A stretch of DNA of 58,293 nucleotides. Origin: Bermanella sp. WJH001. Lineage in GTDB: Bacteria > Pseudomonadota > Gammaproteobacteria > Pseudomonadales > Oceanobacteraceae. Below the pieces are notes generated by a model that saw only the letters and a list, made by a program, of their open reading frames with translations, did no database searches and was not told where the DNA came from. This document shows positions 1 through 8,357 of the stretch, piece after piece. The stretch covers positions 357,888 to 416,180 of the forward strand of contig NZ_JASJOO010000006.1 of assembly GCF_030070105.1 (NCBI RefSeq). The letters are read 5' to 3'. The stretch's first letter is position 1. Each line of letters starts with the position of its first letter. The position numbers were made by a program, and so were the translations under genes.

Positions 1-507
1 TGCGCCCCGCGCACGAAACCAGTGAACTAATTCATTCAGGGTGAACCGAAAGTGAATACTTATGCTGGTTACAAGCTCTCTTGTAAGCGAAGGCCAGTTT
101 AAATAGCACTTTTAATTGGTACAAATTATCCAAATAAAGCGTATTTATATTTGAGTGTAGCCCTTCGTAACACAGGTTGTTCCCTTATTACCCACTTTAA
201 CAACCCCGTGAAAATCAGGTTCGTTTGTACCACATATAACTGAACTTGGTTTCACTTTTAAATTCCAAAAGGTAATTAAAATTATACTTTTAATTATCAT
301 AAGGCGTAGTTAAAAGGTACGTATGTTTCATTTACTGGTGGGTTGTCTATCAATTAGGCAGTTGAACAAGGCTGTTTGTCATCCCTAGGGATGAATTTGT
401 AATACTTTGTAAATTCAGGTGAACTTTGCAGTGTGCAGAATAATCTGTGCGGGTTAGGATGCTTGCCACTTACAAATAATAACAAAAAGAAACGAGCAGT
501 CCTTTTT
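1..507. other. Non-coding upstream region, no gene seen
   Basis: No credible reading frame covers the first 507 bases. The sequence is AT-rich towards the right. A 9-bp inverted repeat at 273-296 (TAATTAAAA, 6-base loop, TTTTAATTA) has TATACT around its loop, so it could be a promoter -10 region or an operator for the gene starting at 508. That role is inference only. Nothing else was recognised. Confidence 0.5.
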
Positions 508-1053
508 ATGAAAATTTTTAGCGTACTACTACTTAGCGGTTTCTTAGCTTTTAGCTTGCAAACAAATGCAGCTGAACAAACCCAAGAAGACATGAAACAA
601 CAAGTGTTAAAAGTACAAAAAGAATTAGACGAATTAGTGGAGCAAGGCGGTAAATATGCTTATTTACAACTTGCTCAAAAGAACAGTTTATCGCCATTTG
701 CTGTCGCTGTTGATGAATCAGGCACCACAATTATGCTTGAAGTACCTAAAAAAGAAGAAAAAGCCTCTTTTAGTGACAAAATATTAAAGCTAAGAGAAAT
801 GATTTACCTAGGTGGCAAAAACGCAAAATTTGTAGCCGGTGCGTTGTTTGTACAAGCACAAGTACCTCACATGGGTAAAGAAGTAGACGGTGTAGCCATA
901 GAGATGGAGCACAAAATGGGACTATCGGTATTACGTTTCTCCCCATACGAAGTAAACCGTGAAGATAAAAAAATCAGTTTTAAAAGACCAGTGGATAAAG
1001 TAAAACCAGTGGTGTTTTTTAAAGAAGCAGTAAACCAAGACCCTAAGTCTTGA
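508..1053 (+). CDS. Small secreted protein of unknown function
   Basis: A 181-residue product is obtained if translation starts at the ATG at 508. The frame stays open upstream to 433, but only the 508 start gives a clean signal peptide (MKIFSVLLLSGFLAFSLQTNAA), so the mature protein is probably periplasmic or outer-membrane associated. The first part after cleavage is a charged, probably coiled-coil stretch (EDMKQQVLKVQKELDELVEQ). I do not recognise the family. It lies 134 bases before the first DUF6160-like gene on the same strand, so it may belong to the same secreted system, but no terminator or shared promoter proves that. The ribosome binding site is weak. Confidence 0.7.
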   Translation: MKIFSVLLLSGFLAFSLQTNAAEQTQEDMKQQVLKVQKELDELVEQGGKYAYLQLAQKNSLSPFAVAVDESGTTIMLEVPKKEEKASFSDKILKLREMIYLGGKNAKFVAGALFVQAQVPHMGKEVDGVAIEMEHKMGLSVLRFSPYEVNREDKKISFKRPVDKVKPVVFFKEAVNQDPKS

Positions 1054-1187
1054 GCTAAAAAGTAAAGCGTAAAATAACAATAAAAAACCAAGAATTGATG
1101 CAGGTTGCTAAGGAAGCAGCCGCTCAATAGAGATCTTTACTCTTCATGAATGAAGCTCTCACAATAATAAAAAACAGGAGACAACAA

Positions 1188-2528
1188 ATGAAAGGCCTTA
1201 AAAAACTTGCTTTGGTTACTGCAGTAGCCGCCGCTCCTTTCGCCCAAGCAGAAATGACTGCTATGGACGATGCTCTACTAGGTGAAATGACCGGTCAAGC
1301 CGGTATCACTATCGACGTAGATTTAGATATGACAATCGATGCAATCAAGTATGTTGATAGCGACGGTAATGCTGGTGGTTCTGGCGTTCAAGGTGCACTA
1401 ACCATGAAAGGTTTAACTATCGATAACGATGGTGCTGCTGCAACTATCCGTGGTATTACAATCGACGCTGACGGTACTGACGGTCTGGTAATCGGTTTAA
1501 ACCAAATTGGTGATGAGCTAGGTAACGGTATCGACATCACTGTTGATGCAGTTTTGATTAATGATGGTAGCGCAAACCTTCAGTCAGTTAATGCGGTTAA
1601 TGCTGCAAATACTGCTGGCTTTAATGTACTAGCTGGTGGATATAACTACGTTGATTATGCAACTGGTGCTGTTACTACTGAGGTAGGCACTGCTGTATCT
1701 GCTGCTGCTGCTGCAGGTGTAGCTGCTGATGATACTGCTGCTCAAGCTGCTGGTTTCCCTGACTTTGCTACTATGGTTGGTGCTGCTGCTTCTGGTAATG
1801 CTGCTGCGCAAGCTGAGATTGTTGGCAATGCAGGTTCTTCAGCTGCTTATGGCCAAGCTGCTGGCACTTTAGCTGATGCTCAAGCAGCTAGTGCAGTTGG
1901 TGACGTTATTGCTGCTGCTGGTGGTGGTAACATCGGTGGATTCAAAATTGAAAACTTCCGTAACTACATTCAAGATAGCTTAGTTGGTGAGTACAACGGT
2001 GTATTCGACATGGCTCTTCAAGATAGTACTGGTGATCTAACTGGCGCTGGCGCTGCAGGTCGTTTTGTTCGCGGTGAAATCGTGATCAATGGTACTGGTA
2101 CATATAACCCAGCGGGTTCAACTGGCGGTCTGCGTATCTCTGGTCAATTCGGTGGTGCAATCGATAAAGCTGCTTGGGTTGATAACAATGGCGGTGAATT
2201 CGGTATTGCTGATCTAGGTTTCTTCCACGGTGTTGATAATGACGGTGATACTATTGCTGATACTATCGAAGGTATGCACTTCACTGTTGATATCGATGTT
2301 GTTGACCGTGCGTCTTCAATCGCTGGTAATGGTTTAGTTGGTGGTCCGATCGCGAAAGGCGATACTGTTGCTCAGCTACAAATCAGCAACATGTCTATTG
2401 AAGGTACCATCATGATGGGTCAAATCTATGTTGGTAACGAAGCAGGCACTCAATCTACATCTCTAGGTTCTGTTCTTGTTAAAGATATCGATATGACTGG
2501 TACTACTGTATGGGTTTACGGTCACTAA
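1188..2528 (+). CDS. DUF6160-like secreted protein (paralogue 1)
   Basis: This 446-residue exported protein starts at the ATG at 1188, preceded by AGGAG seven bases upstream; an in-frame ATG at 1146 lacks such a site. It has a clear signal peptide (MKGLKKLALVTAVAAAPFAQA) followed by the family-type motif MDDALLGEMTGQAGITI. A block GLVIGLNQIGDELGNGIDI and a C-terminal block ending TTVWVYGH recur in the paralogue at 4243. About 110 residues in the middle (roughly residues 125-250) are very rich in alanine and glycine and have no counterpart in that paralogue. Codon choice (GGT, GCT, GAC, ATC) suggests high expression, and a strong terminator follows. The N-terminus resembles proteins annotated DUF6160 or FilA-like (putative pilus-associated). 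The function is unknown; an abundant surface or filament protein is my guess. Confidence 0.75.
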   Translation: MKGLKKLALVTAVAAAPFAQAEMTAMDDALLGEMTGQAGITIDVDLDMTIDAIKYVDSDGNAGGSGVQGALTMKGLTIDNDGAAATIRGITIDADGTDGLVIGLNQIGDELGNGIDITVDAVLINDGSANLQSVNAVNAANTAGFNVLAGGYNYVDYATGAVTTEVGTAVSAAAAAGVAADDTAAQAAGFPDFATMVGAAASGNAAAQAEIVGNAGSSAAYGQAAGTLADAQAASAVGDVIAAAGGGNIGGFKIENFRNYIQDSLVGEYNGVFDMALQDSTGDLTGAGAAGRFVRGEIVINGTGTYNPAGSTGGLRISGQFGGAIDKAAWVDNNGGEFGIADLGFFHGVDNDGDTIADTIEGMHFTVDIDVVDRASSIAGNGLVGGPIAKGDTVAQLQISNMSIEGTIMMGQIYVGNEAGTQSTSLGSVLVKDIDMTGTTVWVYGH

Positions 2529-2560
2529 TCGACTGTTGTACTTATACTTAGTATGAAAAA

Positions 2561-2586
2561 AACCCCGGTTCGCCGGGGTTTTTTTA
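2561..2586 (+). terminator. Rho-independent terminator
   Basis: A perfect 8-bp GC-rich stem (AACCCCGG, TTCG loop, CCGGGGTT) is followed by a run of T. It sits 33 bases after the first DUF6160-like gene and separates it from the second. Confidence 0.93.
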
Positions 2587-2657
2587 TAGTTTATACTGTT
2601 AAAGTTATATTGAATTTAGAATTGAGATAACAACTCAAATGAGCAAAGGATAAAACG

Positions 2658-3170
2658 ATGAAATCATTTAAATCTGTCTTGTCTTTGTGTGTGTTGATTT
2701 TATTTTCTGTTTTGTCGTTGGCGGAGTTAAAACCATTAAATGATGAAGGCTTGGCCGCCCATGTGGGGCAAGTCAGCCAAGCGGCTGTTAATAAAGATAA
2801 AGGCTTTCAAGTGCCACTTTTATTAAGTGAAGCCAATTCACAATCCTCTCAATCTTCTAGTTTTACGTCACAAGCTACATCCAATACCCCAAGTTCTGGC
2901 ATTACATTAGACATTGATTTGCAATTGCAAATTGATGAAATCCGTTGGGTGGATATTGATGGTGCTGGCCCTAATGGCACACAAGGTGCAGTGGTGTTAC
3001 ACGGTTTATCCATTGGCCATTTAGATGGCCCGACACCAGAGCCGGCGCAAATCCGTGGTATTACCATTGATGCCGATGGTCGTGATGGTTTGGTGATTGG
3101 TATTGAACAAATTGGTGATCGATTTGGTAACGGCATTGATATCAATATTGATAGCGTGCAGATAAAGTAG
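2658..3170 (+). CDS. Short DUF6160-like secreted protein (paralogue 2, probably truncated)
   Basis: This 170-residue protein has a signal peptide (MKSFKSVLSLCVLILFSVLSLA) and then LKPLNDEGLAAHVGQ, the degenerate form of the family's N-terminal motif. Residues 80-170 align well with paralogue 1: ITLDIDLQLQIDEIRWVDIDG, then ITIDADGRDGLVIG and EQIGDRFGNGIDI. It stops right after this block, where paralogues 1 and 3 continue for at least 190 residues to a conserved WVYGH/WIYGH end. No leftover of the missing half is visible downstream; instead the 135-bp repeat array begins within 190 bases. It may be a truncated copy that still makes protein, or a genuine short form. Confidence 0.7.
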   Translation: MKSFKSVLSLCVLILFSVLSLAELKPLNDEGLAAHVGQVSQAAVNKDKGFQVPLLLSEANSQSSQSSSFTSQATSNTPSSGITLDIDLQLQIDEIRWVDIDGAGPNGTQGAVVLHGLSIGHLDGPTPEPAQIRGITIDADGRDGLVIGIEQIGDRFGNGIDINIDSVQIK

Positions 3171-3358
3171 CTGTCAGTTTTTCTGTTTTATTTTAAAGTT
3201 TGTTCGTTTTAGGTTAAAGCCCGTGCTTGTCTATGTATGGTTTTTAGCTGCGCCCCTTTCTTTGCTTTTTCTTCGTTATTTATGCTTTTCTAATTTTTGC
3301 GTGTTAATACAGAGCGGATGTTTACCGCTTTTATTTTGATAATAGTTAATACATGCGT
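3171..3358. other. Intergenic sequence before the repeat array
   Basis: This 188-base T-rich stretch between the short paralogue and the repeat array shows no reading frame, no hairpin with a U-run and no remnant of the missing C-terminal half of paralogue 2. Confidence 0.4.
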
Positions 3359-3932
3359 GGATCCCCGATAAAAGCACTCGGGGATGACGTTAAGAAGGGA
3401 AAAGTGATTCTGTTTTAGCTGAAACCTTGCCGTCACCCCGCGCAGGCGGGGGTCCAATGTATGCTGTTCATTCCATCAGGGAGTGCTAATTATGGCTCCC
3501 CGATACAAGCACTCGGGGATGACGAGGTTTTGGAAAGTAGATAGTAATTGCGCTAAAACCTAACCGTCCCCCTCGCGCAGGCGGGGGTCCAATGCATGCT
3601 GTTTATTCTATCAGGGAGTGCTAATTATGGCTCCCCGATAAAAGCACTCGGGGATGACGTTAAGAAGGGAAAAGTGATTCTGTTTTAGCTGAAACCTACC
3701 GTCCCCCTCGCGCAGGCGGGTCCAATGATGCTGTTCATTCTATCAAGGGTGTTCTAGTTATGGATCCCCGATAAAAGCACACGGGGATGACGTTACGAAG
3801 GGAAAAGTGATAGCAATTGCGCTTAAACCTTGCCGTCACCCCCCGCGCAGGCGGGGGGCCAATGCATGCTGTTTATTCTATCAAGGGTGTTCTAGTTATG
3901 GCTCCCCGATACAAGCACTCGGGGATGACGTT
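3359..3932. repeat. Tandem array of about 135-bp units made of paired hairpin repeats
   Basis: Five copies of a short palindrome (CCCCGATAAAAGCACTCGGGG or close variants) start near 3363, 3498, 3633, 3766 and 3904, a period of 133-138 bp. Between each pair lies a second GC-rich palindrome around CCGCGCAGGCGGG (about 3436, 3572, 3708 and 3842), flanked by CCGTC and TCCAATG. Each unit also shares linkers such as ATGCTGTT.ATTC and GGGAAAAGTGAT. The copies differ by scattered substitutions and small deletions, so the array is not brand new. Organisation as alternating inverted hairpins resembles BIME/REP-type elements. No coding potential is seen. Confidence 0.88.
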
Positions 3933-3994
3933 GAGTGAATTGATGTGAATATTTTTTTAAATGTTGCATCGGCAAAGCTGCAAGTTGAACATAC

Positions 3995-4091
3995 CCTCCG
4001 ACCTCCGACCTCCGACCTCCGACCTCCGACCTCCGACCTCCGACCTCCGACCTCCGACCTCCGACCTCCGACCTCCGACCTCCGACCTCCG
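3995..4091. repeat. Heptanucleotide tandem repeat (CCTCCGA), 13 full copies plus 6 bases
   Basis: The unit CCTCCGA is repeated without interruption for 97 bases. On the minus strand it reads TCGGAGG, so every unit carries a GGAGG Shine-Dalgarno-like core. Because seven is not a multiple of three, any frame through it cycles every 21 bases (RRSEVGG on the minus strand). Perfect repetition suggests recent copy-number change. It lies 151 bases before the third DUF6160-like gene. Open frames through it are low-complexity artefacts. Confidence 0.95.
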
Positions 4092-4242
4092 TTAAAACCA
4101 TCTATTTGAATACGGCACACTTTTATATTGAATTAGCATTTACAGCGAGTGTTTTCCATTTCTGGCTTTAACCTTGTTATTTCCAACTAATCTAACTGTA
4201 CAGGCTTAAAATTCCTTAAGCCCGCGAGCAGTAGGTGGTTGT

Positions 4243-5418
4243 ATGAAACGGATGTTCATCACTTTCGCGTGCGCGATGGCGTATGCAATGTTTTCTTTTG
4301 CACAGTTGCAGCCTTTAGATGATGAGGCTTTGCAGCGCAGCCATGGCTTCATGGGCAGCCATATTCAGTTTGAAGCAAAACCCATGGATAAACCGTTAAC
4401 TTTGATAAAGGCGCCTAAAACCCAAGCGGTTGCGCAATATCAGGGTAAAAGTCAGTTATTCGATGCACTTACCGGTTTAAGTAAAGATGGTTTGTCACTC
4501 ACCCAAGGCATTGAAATTGACTTAGATATTCAAGCCAGTTTGGATATGCAATGGCAAGATTCAGATGGTCTTAACACCGATGGTAATGGCGAAGCAGGTT
4601 CATTAACGTTATCGGGTTTACACCTTGGCAGTCATAAAGCAGGCATCACGCAAGAAATGATGAACAGTGATCGCCCATTTTTAGACTCAGAATTGGCAGT
4701 GATTAATAACTTGTTTATCGATTTTGATAGCCAGCAGGGTATGTTTATTACCATTGAAGAGATTGGTGATCGATTTGGCAATGGCTTGGATATTATTGTA
4801 AATGATGTTTATTTAGGAAACGAGCAAGCCAGCGCAGGTGGCCTATTAATCGAGAACCTTTCAAACTTTATTCAAGATGAGGACGTGAATGTAATGAATC
4901 AAACCTTTGGTTTGAATCTAGCCACGTTAAATGACGGTAAAAATACCGCAGGTGGCAATTGGCTTCCTATTAATGCCATTGTGTTAACCGAAGAAAACCA
5001 AACACAAGATACCAGCGTCAATTTGCCCAATATCGATTTAGGGCTACCGAATATCACCACCACAACCACCATAGATGCAAGTTTTGCAATTCACATTGAT
5101 AAGCTGGCTTGGGTGGATGATGGCGGCGAATTTGGTATTGCCGGTTTAATGATTTATGACGGGCTGGATACCAATAATGATGGCATTGACGACACCATTG
5201 GCCCTGCCAAACTCACTCAAATGAAAATAGAAACCATCGATCACATTGCCCATGACGGTGCACAAGTTAGAGCGTTGTACATTGAAAACTTAGACTTTAA
5301 AGCCGATATTTCTATGCAAAGTATTTATGTGGGTAACCCGCAAACCGGCAGTTTGGGTTCGTTGCATATTCAAGGTTTAGATACAGCGGGCACATCCGTA
5401 TGGATTTACGGCCATTAA
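4243..5418 (+). CDS. DUF6160-like secreted protein (paralogue 3)
   Basis: This 391-residue protein starts with a signal peptide (MKRMFITFACAMAYAMFSFA) and the motif LQPLDDEALQRSHG. It shares with paralogue 1 the blocks EIGDRFGNGLDI, LIENLSNFIQD, WVDDGGEFGIAGL and a C-terminal end SVWIYGH. Aspartate- and asparagine-rich loops (DGLDTNNDGIDD) recall calcium-binding repeats, although binding is only a guess. It lacks the alanine-rich insert of paralogue 1. Codon use is ordinary, unlike paralogue 1, so it is probably expressed less. The gene follows the heptanucleotide array and precedes a perfect inverted repeat. Function unknown; export to the periplasm or surface is likely. Confidence 0.75.
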   Translation: MKRMFITFACAMAYAMFSFAQLQPLDDEALQRSHGFMGSHIQFEAKPMDKPLTLIKAPKTQAVAQYQGKSQLFDALTGLSKDGLSLTQGIEIDLDIQASLDMQWQDSDGLNTDGNGEAGSLTLSGLHLGSHKAGITQEMMNSDRPFLDSELAVINNLFIDFDSQQGMFITIEEIGDRFGNGLDIIVNDVYLGNEQASAGGLLIENLSNFIQDEDVNVMNQTFGLNLATLNDGKNTAGGNWLPINAIVLTEENQTQDTSVNLPNIDLGLPNITTTTTIDASFAIHIDKLAWVDDGGEFGIAGLMIYDGLDTNNDGIDDTIGPAKLTQMKIETIDHIAHDGAQVRALYIENLDFKADISMQSIYVGNPQTGSLGSLHIQGLDTAGTSVWIYGH

Positions 5419-5441
5419 AGTTTTGATGGAATGTTAATTTG

Positions 5442-5494
5442 AAGGCGCTCATTTAAAAACCTCATACAGAGCAAGGTTTTTAAATGAGCGCCTT
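5442..5494. promoter_or_regulatory. Perfect 21-bp inverted repeat spanning the ygiQ start
   Basis: Arms 5442-5462 and 5474-5494 are perfect reverse complements (AAGGCGCTCATTT then AAAAACCT and its complement) around an 11-base loop. It follows the third DUF6160-like gene by 23 bases and contains the upstream ATG (5484) of the ygiQ frame, together with the AAGG that could serve as its ribosome site. It could end transcription of the upstream gene, although no T-run follows, or hide the start codon in the mRNA. Confidence 0.85.
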
Positions 5495-7754
5495 AAGCGT
5501 ACAATTGCCCAAATTTTGTCGTACCGATCGCACTTATATGTCAGCCAAACCCGTTAAGCCATCCCAGCCTGCGTTGCAGCCTACGGATATTAGTACTTAC
5601 ACACCTTTTCGTAGTGATCTCAAGCCTGCGCCATTTTTGCCTATGTCACACAAAGAGATGGATCAATTAGGCTGGGACAGCTGTGATGTGATTATTGTGT
5701 GTGGTGACGCGTACGTGGATCACCCAAGTTTTGGTATGGCTGTGATTGGGCGAACCCTTGAAGCTCAAGGTTTTCGCGTGGGTTTGATCTGCCAACCAGA
5801 TTGGACCAACATCGAAAGCTTTAAAGTATTGGGTAAACCTAACCTGTATTTTGGTGTGTCTGCTGGCAACATGGACAGCATGATTAACCGCTACACGGCG
5901 GACCGTCGTGTACGTCACGATGATGCCTACACACCGGGTAACGTGGGCGGTAAACGCCCGGACAGAGCGGTGACGGTTTACACTCAAAAATTGCGTGAAG
6001 CATACAAAAAAGAAGTGCCCATCATTGCTGGCGGTATCGAAGCCAGTTTGCGCCGTTTAAGTCATTACGATTATTGGCAAGATCGCATACGCGGTAGTGT
6101 GTTATTAGACAGCACTGCCGATATGCTGTTTTACGGCAACGCTGAGCGCGCATTAATTGAAGTAACCTATCGTTTAGCCAATGGTGAAGCCATTGCGGAT
6201 ATTAATGATGTTCGGGGTACGGGTTTTTTATGTAAACAATTACCCGCTGATTGGGTGCAAATTGACAGTACCGAGCTTGATCAGCCGGGCAAATTAAAAG
6301 CCCATAAAAGCCCATATGAGATGATCGACCTTGAAGCCAAGGCCGAAGAAGAAGCGCTGAAAAAAGACGGCGCACAAGTGATTCAAATTGTGCCACACAT
6401 GCAAATGCGCAAAACCGACCCGAATGCCAGTTACATTCGTTTGCCATCACTTGAGCAAGTTAAAGCTGATAACGCTTTATATGCTCACCTTGACCGAGTG
6501 TTCCATAAAGAAACCAACCCAGGTAATGCCCGTGCGTTAGTGCAGGCTCATGGTCGTAACGATGTGTGGATGAATCCGCCACCGATTCCATTAACCACAG
6601 AAGAATTAGACTGGGTATTTGAACGCCCTTATAAACGTAATCCGCATCCGGTTTATGGCAAAGAAAAAATTCCAGCCTATGACATGATTCGTTTTAGTGT
6701 AAACATTATGCGAGGCTGTTTTGGTGGTTGCACGTTTTGCAGTATCACCGAACACGAGGGGCGCATAATTCAAAGCCGCTCTGAAAAATCTATTTTGAAC
6801 GAAATTGAAAATATTCGTGATTTAACCCCAGGTTTTACCGGCACTATTTCAGATTTAGGTGGCCCAACGGCCAACATGTATCGCTTAAATTGCAAAGACA
6901 AAGTCATTGAAGAAAACTGCCGTCGCCCTAGTTGTGTTTATCCAACCATTTGCAGCAACTTAGAAACCGACCATAGTCATACCACCCAGCTTTATCGTAA
7001 AGCCCGTGATATTAAAGGGGTTAAACGCATCGCCATTGCATCGGGTTTGCGTTATGACTTAGCGGTAGAAGACCCTGAATATGTAAAAGAATTAGTGACC
7101 CATCACGTAGGTGGTTATTTAAAAATTGCCCCAGAGCACAGTGAAGATGGCCCATTAACAAAAATGATGAAGCCGGGCATGGGTACCTACTACAAATTCA
7201 AAGACATGTTTGAAAAGTACTCAAAAGAAGCGGGCAAAAAACAGTATTTGATTCCGTATTTTATCAGCGCCCATCCAGGCAGTACTGATAAAGACATGCT
7301 TAATTTAGCGCTTTGGTTAAAAGAAAATAATTTTAAAGTGGATCAAGTTCAAAACTTTTATCCATCCCCCATGGCAACAGCAAGTACCATGTTTGCCACG
7401 GAACGTAACCCACTTAAGCCGATTAAAGCAAAAAACCACGAACCTGTGTTTGCGGCTAAAACCAAAGAGCAGCGCTCATTACATAAAGCGTTTTTACGTT
7501 ACCATGATGCTGACAGCTGGCCGTTACTGCGCAAAGCGTTAAAGAAAATGGGTAAGGCCCATTTGATTGGCCGTGGACCAAAACATTTGGTGCCACCTGA
7601 GTCGGGTCGTGAAAAAGATGCACGCCGTGAAGGCAAAAAGTTTGTACCTAAAAATACAGGTGCCAAAAAATCGTTTACTGCAAAAACACAGCACAATGGT
7701 TTACCCCATATGCCCAATGCTAAAAAGCCTAATAAAAATAAAAAACCACGCTAG
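5484..7754 (+). CDS. ygiQ: YgiQ family radical SAM protein (UPF0313)
   Basis: This 756-residue protein matches YgiQ throughout: near the N-terminus [20 protein letters not shown] and [20 protein letters not shown], then the radical SAM cluster motif [18 protein letters not shown] (CX3CX2C) near residue 415. The C-terminus is a lysine-rich tail typical of the family. Radical SAM enzymes bind a 4Fe-4S cluster and S-adenosylmethionine; the substrate of YgiQ is not established. Two starts are possible: ATG 5484, which lies in a strong inverted repeat with AAGG upstream, or ATG 5538 (MSAKPVK), which has no clear ribosome site. The stop codon lies in a terminator loop shared with the convergent CBS gene. 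Confidence 0.93.
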   Translation: MSALSVQLPKFCRTDRTYMSAKPVKPSQPALQPTDISTYTPFRSDLKPAPFLPMSHKEMDQLGWDSCDVIIVCGDAYVDHPSFGMAVIGRTLEAQGFRVGLICQPDWTNIESFKVLGKPNLYFGVSAGNMDSMINRYTADRRVRHDDAYTPGNVGGKRPDRAVTVYTQKLREAYKKEVPIIAGGIEASLRRLSHYDYWQDRIRGSVLLDSTADMLFYGNAERALIEVTYRLANGEAIADINDVRGTGFLCKQLPADWVQIDSTELDQPGKLKAHKSPYEMIDLEAKAEEEALKKDGAQVIQIVPHMQMRKTDPNASYIRLPSLEQVKADNALYAHLDRVFHKETNPGNARALVQAHGRNDVWMNPPPIPLTTEELDWVFERPYKRNPHPVYGKEKIPAYDMIRFSVNIMRGCFGGCTFCSITEHEGRIIQSRSEKSILNEIENIRDLTPGFTGTISDLGGPTANMYRLNCKDKVIEENCRRPSCVYPTICSNLETDHSHTTQLYRKARDIKGVKRIAIASGLRYDLAVEDPEYVKELVTHHVGGYLKIAPEHSEDGPLTKMMKPGMGTYYKFKDMFEKYSKEAGKKQYLIPYFISAHPGSTDKDMLNLALWLKENNFKVDQVQNFYPSPMATASTMFATERNPLKPIKAKNHEPVFAAKTKEQRSLHKAFLRYHDADSWPLLRKALKKMGKAHLIGRGPKHLVPPESGREKDARREGKKFVPKNTGAKKSFTAKTQHNGLPHMPNAKKPNKNKKPR

Positions 7755-7766
7755 TGGTTTTTTATT
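7741..7766. terminator. Bidirectional terminator containing both stop codons
   Basis: A 9-bp stem (AAAAACCAC / GTGGTTTTT) with a GCTA tetraloop at 7750-7753 is followed by T-rich sequence on both strands. The stop codon of ygiQ (7752-7754) and that of the CBS gene (7753-7751 on the minus strand) both fall in the loop region. Confidence 0.9.
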
Positions 7767-8206
7767 TTTAAGTTGGGCATTTTTTTATCTAAGTATCGTT
7801 TTTGATAATCTAGTAACACTGGCAGTAAATCTCGCCAACTTACGATACCTTTTATTCTGTGGTCATGATCTACGATTGGAATACATGAAATTTTATGCTC
7901 ATTAAATAAAGATACTGCATCAAAAAAGCTGTTTTGTGGCGATAAAGTGATGAGCTTATGAGACATTATGACATTAACGTGTCTTTTGAGAATTAACCTA
8001 TCAGTCTCTGTTTCGTCTAGTGAGCCAACTCTTGGCGTGATTGCCTTTAAGTAATCTCGGTCACTGACAACACCAACTAACCTATCCATTTGGGTGATCA
8101 ATAAGTGGTGAAAGCTGGTACGCTCAAAAATACGTTTGACGTCTGCTAAGGTGCGATCTAAGTCAATGCTGACGACGCGCTTACGCATGAATGTTTCAAT
8201 TTTCAT
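7751..8206 (-). CDS. Tandem CBS-domain protein
   Basis: This 151-residue soluble protein consists almost only of two CBS motifs. The first is [31 protein letters not shown] (residues about 23-55), the second [28 protein letters not shown] (about 101-130), each ending in the usual G-[IV]-[VS]-[DW]-RD pattern. Such pairs bind adenine nucleotides and act as energy or ligand sensors; the partner here is unknown. The start is supported by AAAGG shortly upstream. It is convergent with ygiQ and divergent from the MipA-like gene. Confidence 0.88.
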   Translation of the reverse strand: MKIETFMRKRVVSIDLDRTLADVKRIFERTSFHHLLITQMDRLVGVVSDRDYLKAITPRVGSLDETETDRLILKRHVNVIMSHKLITLSPQNSFFDAVSLFNEHKISCIPIVDHDHRIKGIVSWRDLLPVLLDYQKRYLDKKMPNLKIKNH

Positions 8207-8357
8207 GATAAAGCCTTTTATATTGTTATCCCTTCATTAAATTTAGTCGAACTTATCACTTTAAATGTTTTATGAGATATGCCATTTGTGTCTAACACTT
8301 TGTGCCGTTAGTCTACGTATACTTTTTAATGTTTGTCTGTCTGCGCATGGGTGCAAT

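Noticed and set aside
1629-1811. Serine-rich minus-strand frame inside the first DUF6160-like gene
   Set aside because: It is the complement of alanine-codon repeats and has no start signals or homology.
3359-3932. CRISPR array
   Set aside because: The period of about 135 bp, long similar linkers between palindromes and absence of unique spacers or cas genes exclude it.
3892-4120. Minus-strand open frames through the heptanucleotide array (RRSEVGG repeats)
   Set aside because: They exist only because the 7-bp repeat lacks stops; there is no supported start, no unique sequence and no family resemblance.
8265-8357. Longer start for the MipA-like protein
   Set aside because: The extension is cysteine-rich without signal features, while ATG 8358 gives a normal signal peptide.
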